Part shown: positions 56,430-64,000 of the stretch, in pieces
How the letters are laid out: each line of letters begins with the position of its first letter
How positions within the stretch are numbered: position 1 is the stretch's first letter
Notes under the pieces: generated by a model
The model's database searches: none
What the model saw: only the letters and a program-made list of their open reading frames with translations
What the model was told of the DNA's origin: nothing
Translations under genes and position numbers: made by a program
Assembly (NCBI RefSeq): GCF_018812025.1
Contig: NC_063049.1
Span: forward strand, 38,975,845 to 39,039,844
Direction of reading: 5' to 3'
DNA from: Megalobrama amblycephala
Taxonomy: Eukaryota; Chordata; Actinopteri; Cypriniformes; Xenocyprididae
DNA: 64,000 nt

Positions 56430-57575
56430 CTTCCCCTATATTGCATGTTGTGAAATTGTAAAGATCACATATAAATCACTTCACGAATACAGTAAAATCA
56501 GCTTTCTCAAATAGGCACACAACAAATGGATTGAAGCCATGATGCAAGTCATGTGAAACAGACCTGGAGATTAGTGCAGTGCTGTCGCTCAGAATCACAT
56601 CTGCTCCGCAGTCATTGGCTGGTCATAGCAGGAACTCTTAATATCTGAGTGGAACAGGGATCTGTTGGTGTATGATATATTTTCTAAGCTTTTTAAGAGC
56701 CATAGGCCACTTTGGCCTCTCCTTAAGCACTCAACCTCACTACATAGCACAAAGCACACTTCAAATGGACCCTCAAAGAGGCAATGAGGTAAATTTAGAT
56801 GTTTAAATTAATTATAAGAATTAGGAAATGTACAAAATAGCCCTCATAAATGAGTAATGTTTATACAAGTGTGCTTTTGGTACAGTAAATGATCTTTACT
56901 TTACTCCACTTTATCTTATCCAACACTGTTAGAAGTACAAAAATATTTGGCCAGTAAGAAACCACTAGCCCCAACAGCCCCAGCCAACCACCTAGCATCA
57001 TGTTGCCAAGTACTGCATGGGAAATCGTCACTCGCATGTTCTTCGGAAAATAAAAATCAAATTAAAAATTAACACTTGACTTGTTTTTTTCTTAAAAAAC
57101 ATTTCAAATTCAATTCTGGCTCGCACCACATACCAATCCAGCTCCTCCTTCTCCTCCTCCTTCATGTCCTCTCTTTTAGCTTTCGCTGAATTAAAGTGGC
57201 AGAGGCTCCCCCAGAAATGCAAATGTAATGGTCCTGTCACTATAGGTTATATGACGAGCAAGAGATACCCATTACTTTCATCGCAGCGATGTTTTAATTA
57301 TAAGTGCAGATTTCTTAAATAGTCCCACCCCATACTGCGAGGGAACTCAAACCAGCAATTAGGAAGCCTGTGGTTGACAGGTAGTTTCGCTAAGAATGCA
57401 GGGGGTGAATTCATATGAAGGACCTCATGCATACAATTATAAGATCAGAGCTGCATTTCAAAGGAAATATTGAAATAAAATGTCACTGCTCCTTTTTTAT
57501 GCCTTTGACCTACTGTGTCAAGCTTTTGGGTAAATGGGTTTGGTTAATTATTAGGGCTAAATATTAAAATATATA
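56430..57575. other. Non-coding stretch, no gene seen
   Basis: AT-rich single-copy-looking DNA without recognised termini or meaningful open frames. Confidence 0.4.
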
Positions 57576-57579
57576 CATT

Positions 57580-57741
57580 TTGTAACACTGAGAGTTATAG
57601 AACTGCACTGAAACAACATTGAGCTGAATGAAATTATTATCTTCTGTAGAGCTGCTTTAGAGAAAAAAATTGAAGTTGTTTTATAACCGAAAATGATGCT
57701 GCTTTGAAACAGTCACCATACAAATAAATGTAACTTGACTG
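57580..57741 (+). mobile_element. Short L2-tail-like repeat fragment
   Basis: Carries gatgctgctttgaaacagt and acaaataaatgtaacttgac, a diverged form of the L2-type 3' end seen at 55820-55880. Probably a 5'-truncated LINE or a SINE sharing its tail. Confidence 0.55.
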
Positions 57742-57760
57742 CATTTCACCTCAATTGTTC

Positions 57761-57960
57761 TATAATGTGCCCCATTATACTTTTTCAGATATTACCTTTT
57801 ATGTAGTGTGTAATATAGATGTTTGTAAATGTAAAATGTCTGCAAAGTTTTAAAGATCAAAGTGCATTATAAATAAAGTTATTGTCTTCCAAAAGAAAGA
57901 ATCGATTCTGTCAGGAATTCCAGCCTTACCTTCATACGTCCAGTCAATGTTCATTTATAA
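57761..57960. mobile_element. Fish interspersed repeat fragment
   Basis: Contains ttttatgtagtgtgtaata and gtctgcaaagttttaaaga, strings I recognise from an abundant cyprinid repeat. Only one side is identifiable. Confidence 0.45.
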
Positions 57961-58071
57961 CAAATGTAACAAATTTGCATAATGTCTAATGTCTTCATCG
58001 CTGCCCGCGAACGTTGTCTACTTTGACCTGCCCTTAAAACAAATCTTCAAACAAGTTACTTTAGAGAATTT

Positions 58072-58616
58072 GGGACTTTTCAAGCTGTGCTTAACCCCGG
58101 GTTATCGTCATTCTAAACACCGCTTTTAACCCCAGGTAAAGGAACAGTTCACACCTGTAATTTAGAAGTGTGAAACGATGCAGTGTCAGAATGTTACAGC
58201 TAGTCGCTTAGCAACAGACAACCAATCATGTGCCTCATATTCACTTGCTTTGGACAGTCACGGAAACACTTTGCATTGTATATAAACAATAAATTCAACG
58301 TTTGAAGAGGAAAAATGTCAAATGCTGAGAGAAAACGCAACAATTTCAGTGAAGGAGAGACCGTTTTATTCTTACCTGGCAAAGCTAGAGCTATGTAAAC
58401 AGGTCCAATCAATCCAATCAATGACACTGACACCACAAACATGCAAACAAGAACGTTAACCCGGGGTTTAGCAATGTACAGTGTGAAACGTCAGTTTACG
58501 AATACACAGGATTAATTGTTAATCCGGGATAAATTATGAGCAGTGTGAAACGAAGCAAAATAACCCTGGATTCCGTTTACCCGGGGTTTAGAATAGTGTG
58601 AAAGTGTGAAAAGCCC
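58072..58616. mobile_element. MITE with CCCGGGGTTTA-type arms
   Basis: The left end gggacttttcaagctgtgct with ttaaccccgggtta is mirrored imperfectly on the right by acccggggtttagaatagtg and gtgtgaaaagccc. Flanking TTT on both sides (58069-58071; 58617-58619) would be a 3-bp TSD. Other landmarks such as aaaggaacagttcacacct are known from cyprinid repeats. Length about 545 bp; Harbinger-like at best. Confidence 0.65.
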
Positions 58617-58624
58617 TTTTGAGA

Positions 58625-59445
58625 AATGTAGTCATGTGCAGTGTATATTATGACAAAATGAAAGTGTTTTTTGACCTTTGATTCATGAACACATGATGTA
58701 GGAGACTCTAAAACTAAATTAGAAACCTTTAAAATAGCAAAATAGGGGCCTCAGGAAAGAGTATGCATACAATACTGACATACAGTAGCCTATTTATGAC
58801 AGAAAAAGCATCGCTTTCACAAATGTTTTGGCTCTTGAGCCTCTAATTAGAGTAATGATCACGTTCCTGCCTCAAAAGCGAATGGGCAACAAACTAACGC
58901 GTTTAGTTGCGTGATTAATTGCCACGCACATACAAAGATAAGCTTGTTTGTTTACAGTAAACTACACAAAGGCAATGGCATCAGAGGCACCCTGAATGAC
59001 AAAAGCCAATGAGGGCAAAAGCATGAGCTGGCTTCCCCCTTCCTCTTTCTAAACTCATTCCCCAAAAGGAAAGCACTTGCAGAACTAAACTTTCTAGTAG
59101 CGTTTGAGCGTTGGCAGCTGGTCAATACCATCACTGCTGTGTGGGAGGGCTGGTCCTGCTCCTTCAGGCATTGCCTGTTTCCCACAATCCTGCTCTGCTT
59201 TGGGTAAGAGACTGCGACCTAGAGGTCACTTAACCCAGGAGCCCAAACATCAGAAGTTTGATTGCATGAGAGAAGAACAATGGTGTGTAAAGACGCAGAA
59301 TCTATACGGTCCTTTCAGAAGAGTGCTGACGCTGTAATGAGCGCAGTCATGCTTGAAATGCGTTCAGCCTGAATGGAGCAGAATCAGTACGAGGGAGGGA
59401 CCCAAAGAAGATGGAAAACAAGTGAACACGTAAACAGAGACATAG
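58625..59445. other. Non-coding stretch, no gene seen
   Basis: Mixed composition. Overlapping 77-codon frames on opposite strands near 58.95-59.34 kb show no motif. Confidence 0.4.
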
Positions 59446-59449
59446 TTAA

Positions 59450-59590
59450 AGGTGAAGTGTGGCATTTAAAATAATGACTGTTTTTAATACGTTTTTAATA
59501 AGTTTTCCATTTTTAAACCAAAGCTTGAGTCATTGTTCTTATTCCTGTTTAGTTCCACAAGTATGTGGCACAAAAACTTCACACTTCACC
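59450..59590. mobile_element. TTAA-target mini-MITE (141 bp)
   Basis: The left end aggtgaagtgtggca and right end cacacttcacc are inverted copies, with TTAA at 59446-59449 and 59591-59594. Only one terminal base differs between the ends. Confidence 0.8.
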
Positions 59591-59627
59591 TTAAATGAAA
59601 ATGCCTATGGTTTAGTTTGAAAAACAC

Positions 59628-59965
59628 TGTGTCCGAAATCAAATACTTCCCTACTATTTAGTAAGTGAAAAACAGTACACCAACGGAGCAGTCCAAATAC
59701 ATAACATTCAAAAAGCAGTAGGCGAAAAGTACCCAGATGACTACGTACTACTACTATTACATTCGATGGATACTTTGTCCCATGAGGCGACGGGAGACGA
59801 ATTGTGTTTGCCGGTGACTGGCGTCGTAGATCACATGACAGTGACAACATGGCAGATGTCTGAATTTCATTCATACTACACACATTCATACTACATACAA
59901 CATACTTTATAAACGGTCATGAAGTAAATTTCAAACCAAATGTAGTATCTACTATTTCAGAAATG
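59628..59965. mobile_element. Fish repeat with tgtgtccgaaatc end
   Basis: The left end tgtgtccgaaatcaaatact and inner words (ttccctactatttagtaag; cattcatactacatacaac) match a common cyprinid DNA repeat. The right end is unclear, near ctactatttcagaaatgg. Confidence 0.55.
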
Positions 59966-60352
59966 GCGAAAGATTAACATTTAAAACTCGCCACCATGAT
60001 CCATGGTGCCAAGGTGTTGATATATAGTTGTTAAGGTGTTCTGAATGAGTTTAAGCAAGATGCATAAAAAACTACAGCAAGACCTTCACTGAACAGTAGA
60101 ATGTTAAAATAATATAACTGGACTGGTACAATATTGAAAATTTCTTTCAATATTCAACCAGGGGTTTTCTGCAAGTTTAAGTTCTTCTATACCAGGGGTG
60201 TCCAAACTCGGTCCTACAGGGCCACTGTCCTGCAGAGTTTAACTCCAACTTACCACAACACACCTGCCTGGAAGTTTCCTGTATGCCTCAAAACCTTGAT
60301 TAGCTGGTTCAGGTGTGTTTAATTGGGGTTGGAGCTAAACTCTGCAGGACAG

Positions 60353-60646
60353 CCCACATGGAAAAAACCTATATAAACATATATGTTTCAATATAGGTTT
60401 GATATAGGTTTTACATATATGTGACATATATAAAATTGGCCGTTTTCCTATATTATATGTACATATATGTACATATATGCACACATATATGTACACATAT
60501 ATGCACACATATATATACACATATATGTACATATATGTACACATAATATAGGAAAACGGCCAATTTTATATATGTCACATATATTAAAAACCTATATCAA
60601 ACCTATATTGAAACATATATGTTTATATAGGTTTTTTCCATGTGGG
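60353..60646. repeat. Near-perfect 294-bp palindrome
   Basis: Arms of about 120 bp (from cccacatggaaaaaacctat to a segment with ggccgttttcctatatt) are mirrored with about two mismatches around a loop of about 50 bp made of acatatatg units. The same terminus recurs at 61630-61648, so three copies of it are present. Confidence 0.9.
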
Positions 60647-61379
60647 ACCAATTTCACGTGTTTGTGTAGCGGTGTGTTTTCTGCGTTGTGTCGTAATCAA
60701 AGACAGACTGCGAAAAATCTTGCCATCAGGTCCTCACTTTATTCTGTATAACACAAATGGCAATATATGAGGACTTGAGCAGCATACAAACAGCATGCGG
60801 CAGCAACGCACAACGCTGAGAAAGAGAGATATTAAAAGTAACTTAAGTAAAGAAAAATAATCAACGAAACATCTGAATGTACATCACAGAGGGGTTTTGG
60901 ATTACAATCATACAAATATATCATGTGAATTCAGCTGTTACATGAAACATGGCCTTAATTGAATCACCACAAAAACTTTATGCGACCTACCGCTGTGATG
61001 TCTCATGCAGACTGGGAAGCAGCAAAGTGCGTCAACACCCCAAGTCAGCATGGCGGCAGGAAACCCCAAATATGGTCATGGCAAGTGGAATCACAAAATA
61101 ATTGTCTAAATACATAACTGCTACATTCGCACATACATAAGTTCTTGCATAATTTTTTTCGTTAATTCTTAGTTTTTGCCTTGATAATAGAAAATATGAG
61201 CTAGGCATCATGTATGACAGTCAAAAATGAGATATGAGCTACAAAATGACCAGATCCTGCCATTAGCTATATAGAAGACATATCTTGTATGTATAGGGCA
61301 TATATATGGATATGAAGAAGCAATACAGGAGACCTATATTTCCTGTATATGCACATATATGCACCTCAATTTTGCCTAT

Positions 61380-61635
61380 ATGTGGCATATATACACATAT
61401 ATGCAGTATATATACGCATATATGCAGTATATATACACGCATATATGCAGCATATATATATAGCATATATGCAGTATATATGCGCATATATGCAGCATAT
61501 ATATAGCATATATGCAGTATATATGCGCATATATGCAGCATATATATTATCATATATGCAGTATATATGCGCATATATGCAGCATATATATTATCATATA
61601 TGTGCATATATGCAGCATATATGTACATATAGGTT
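61380..61635. repeat. GCATATAT-based minisatellite
   Basis: Repeats of gcatatatgcagcatatata and gcagtatatatgcgcatata type. Open frames such as YMRIYAAY on both strands are artefacts. Confidence 0.85.
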
Positions 61636-61699
61636 CTTTCCATGTGGGAGTGGCCCTCCAGGAACAGGACTGGACACCCCTGCTCTATACAATGCAAAA

Positions 61700-61915
61700 G
61701 TAGTTGCTAGGATGTTCTGGGTGGTTGCTAGGCTGTTACTAGGGTGCTGTGGGTGGTTGTCAAGGCATTGCTATGTGGTTGTTAAGATCTTCTGACTGTT
61801 TTAGCACATTTTTGTATGTTGCTAAGGAGTGTTTTAAAAGTGGTTGCTAAAGCAGTGGCATGTTACTAGAACTATGTTTTTCTGAGTGGTTGCTAGGGTG
61901 TTGCTACACTGCAAA
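61700..61915. repeat. GGTTGCTAGG-type degenerate repeat
   Basis: Recurring gttgctaggatgttctgg, ggttgctaggctgtt and ggttgctagggtgttgc words, as in a common cyprinid minisatellite-like repeat. Confidence 0.6.
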
Positions 61916-61965
61916 ATATGCTTTAGTTAATGAACATTTTTGTCTTATTCTCCAGTTAAAATATA

Positions 61966-62903
61966 CAGTACAGTCCAAAAGTTTGGAACCACTAAGATTT
62001 TTAATGTTTTTAAAAGAAGTTTCGTCTGCTCACCAAGGCTACATTTATTTAATTAAAAATACAGTAAAAAACAGTAATATTGTGAAATATTATTACAATT
62101 TAAAATAACTGTTTTCTATTTGAATATATTTCACAAAGTAATTTATTCCTGTGATGCAAAGCTGAATTTTCAGCATCATTACTCCAGTCTTCAGTGTCAC
62201 ATGATCCTTCAGAAATCATTCTAATATGCTGATCTGCTGCTCAAGAAACATTTAATGTGTACAATTGTACAAAATATTTGTGAACAATATTTTTTTTCAG
62301 GATTATTTGATGAATAGAAAGTTCAAAAGAACAGTGTTTATCTGAAATCTAATCTTTTGTAACATTATAAATGTCTTTACTGCCACTTTTGATTGATTTA
62401 ATGCATCCTTGCTGAATAAAAGTATTCATTTCTTTAATTTCTTTTCAAAAAAATAAAAATAAAAATTCTTACTGACCCCAAACTTTTGAACGGTAGTGTA
62501 TAATGCTACAGAAGCTTTGTATTTCAGATAAATGCTGTTCTTTTGAACTTTCTATTCATCAAGGAATCCTGAAAAAAAAAAGTACACAACTGTTTTCAAC
62601 ATTGAAAATAATCATAAATGTTTATTGAGCAGCAAATCAGCATATAAGAATGATTTCTGAAGGATCATGTGACACTGAAGACTGGAGTAACGATGCTGAA
62701 AATTCAGCTTTGCATCACAGGAATAAATTACTTTGTCAAATATATTTAAATAGTACACAGTTATTTTAAATTGTAATAATTTTTCACAATATTACTGTTT
62801 TTTACTGTATTTGTAATTAAATAAATGTAGCCTTGGTGAGCAGACGAAACTTCTTTTAAAAACATAAAAAATCTTAGTGGTTCCAAACTTTTGGACTGTA
62901 CTG
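61966..62903. mobile_element. Tc1-like palindromic element, copy C (complete)
   Basis: The TIR cagtacagtccaaaagtttg is mirrored at 62884-62903, with TA duplicated at 61964-61965 and 62904-62905. The left arm is inverted almost entirely in the right arm; the inner motif ccccaaacttttgaacggta marks the centre right. Length 938 bp and the cleanest copy in the window. No transposase. Confidence 0.92.
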
Positions 62904-62909
62904 TATATA

Positions 62910-64000
62910 TATATAAAAAAAAAAAAAAATCCAATTACTTGAGAAGCAGCAATGCATTATATATCTATAATTCGCGTCTATTTTGTGGTAGTGCACTGGC
63001 AGATTTTTTTTCACTTATTTGATAATTCAAGTTAAAATATGAGTCAAAATTAAGAAAAAAATACACTTAAATGTTCAAGACACAATGTTTAAAAACATAC
63101 TTATGTAATGATCCTACTCAGACTATATCTTGTTTTATATATTTTAGATATTTCTACTGGATAACAAGTCAAAAATAAACAAATTAAAAACTCATTCTTG
63201 TCCCTAGATATGGCAAATTTATAGGACTTATTGTTAGTTTACTCCACCGATGTGATTGACATCAATCTCTGATTTGAGACCACACTGACATACTAACCAT
63301 CCCTCCCTCTTCTCTGTGCGTGATCTGGCCTCTCTGTCCTGAGATTACCATGTTGACCACTGTCATCTCTGACGTCAGGCAAGATAAAGAGAGAAGAGCG
63401 ATTGCGCACAAAACCATATAATAATCTGGGATGACGCTTTTATGTTGGTCTTTGTTTTTTTAATGCTGCATTATTTTGTTAGATTAATGTACCGAGGAGA
63501 GGTGGGGGGGGGCACAAATCCTCTAAATGCTTAAAACTGTGGTGGTTATGGAGGCATCAGAGGTAAACAAGAAAAATCCTTCTTGCATCATAAACTAGAT
63601 TCAATGCAGAAACAACATTAAAGTGGGATAAATGCAGAGATATTGAACACAAACACAATAAGGCAAAAGCCTGGACACACACTGAATCTGTTTCTCAATG
63701 GTTGAGTTCACCTGACAGTGAAAGAATCCAGCTAGTATATGTGTTTAAAAAGCAAGGATGCAAGTTACTTTAGAGAAAGTACAGAGCTGGAATCTAGACA
63801 AAGCATTTCATTTAATTGGTCATTAAATATTCTCCATATTTCCATTTTTGTTATTGCAATGACTTTACAATGTGGAAAACAGCAGGTGTGTCCAAACTTT
63901 TGTCTGTTAGTGATTCTTCTACATTTATCCTTTGGTCACTGTGCTAAAGTGGAGGTTTTATGGGACAATGTTGGACATTGTATCCTCTATATGTAGTAAA
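62910..64000. other. Non-coding stretch, no gene seen
   Basis: AT-rich DNA to the window end. An open frame at 63739-63996 has no motif and no recognised repeat end was found. Confidence 0.4.

Larger units (their letters stand above)
60353..61648. mobile_element. Insertion with CCCACATGGAAA ends inside the hAT MITE
   Basis: The left end cccacatggaaaaaacctat and right end taggttctttccatgtggg are inverted copies. Only AG is repeated at the edges (60351-60352; 61649-61650), so the TSD is at most 2 bp. The left 294 bp form a palindrome with its own complete pair of the same ends. The middle 60650-61260 is ordinary sequence without a recognised domain. Superfamily unknown to me. Confidence 0.7.
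60193..61682. mobile_element. hAT MITE (CAGGGGTGTCCAAAC) split by another element
   Basis: The left end caggggtgtccaaactcgg and right end ggactggacacccctg are inverted copies. The flanks ttctatac and ctctatac (60185-60192; 61683-61690) form an 8-bp TSD with one mismatch. The original MITE was about 194 bp; a 1296-bp insertion divides it between gcaggacag and tggccctcc. Confidence 0.85.

Noticed and set aside
60335..61795. Tyr/Ile/His/Ala-rich open frames up to 148 codons on both strands
   Set aside because: They follow the acatatatg and gcatatat repeats and are artefacts.

Overview
The window looks like intergenic or intronic DNA of a cyprinid-type teleost fish. It is AT-rich and has very long (TA)n, (CA)n and GATA/GACA-type tetranucleotide tracts. 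It is crowded with short palindromic DNA transposons whose termini I recognise as typical of zebrafish/carp genomes. There is no bacterial gene organisation and I found no tRNA, rRNA or CRISPR array. Family names are from recognition of termini, target-site duplications (TSDs) and motifs; no database search was made.

The only substantial coding capacity is a nearly complete L2/CR1-type LINE at about 50.75-55.89 kb. ORF1 (51063-52136) has a Cys-pair zinc motif, a short coiled coil and an SGNH-esterase domain. ORF2 (first ATG 52347, end 55208) has an APE-type endonuclease and a reverse transcriptase with YADD. All catalytic residues I looked for are present. ORF1 and ORF2 lie in the same frame and are separated by one TGA at 52134, with the frame open on both sides. 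The LINE ends with a small hairpin and a (TTGAC)n tail, and it sits inside a hAT-like element (50308-56420) flanked by a near-perfect 8-bp TSD.

Layout: 0-7.5 kb, AT-rich DNA, microsatellites, repeat fragments and two weak minus-strand exon candidates (6395-6463, 7172-7246). 7.5-12.7 kb, a stack of transposons in TA tracts: two hAT-like MITEs, one keeping a BED-finger start, then a Tc1-like palindrome split by a hAT insertion. 12.7-23.6 kb, further hAT, Tc1-like and Harbinger-like MITEs. 23.6-32 kb, mostly unassigned, with a possible THAP-domain remnant near 25.5 kb. 32-46 kb, TTAA- and TTA-target MITEs and a second copy of the repeat at 4.9-5.5 kb. 47.5-50.3 kb, a 2.8-kb tetranucleotide satellite with higher-order structure and a spurious 903-codon open frame. 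50.3-56.4 kb, the hAT/LINE nest. 56.4-64 kb, more MITEs, including a hAT MITE split by an element that carries a near-perfect 294-bp palindrome.

No host gene can be assigned with confidence. The interest lies in the intact LINE with its single separating stop, the datable nesting order of the transposons, the MITEs that keep first-exon fragments of their parent transposases, and the organised satellite.
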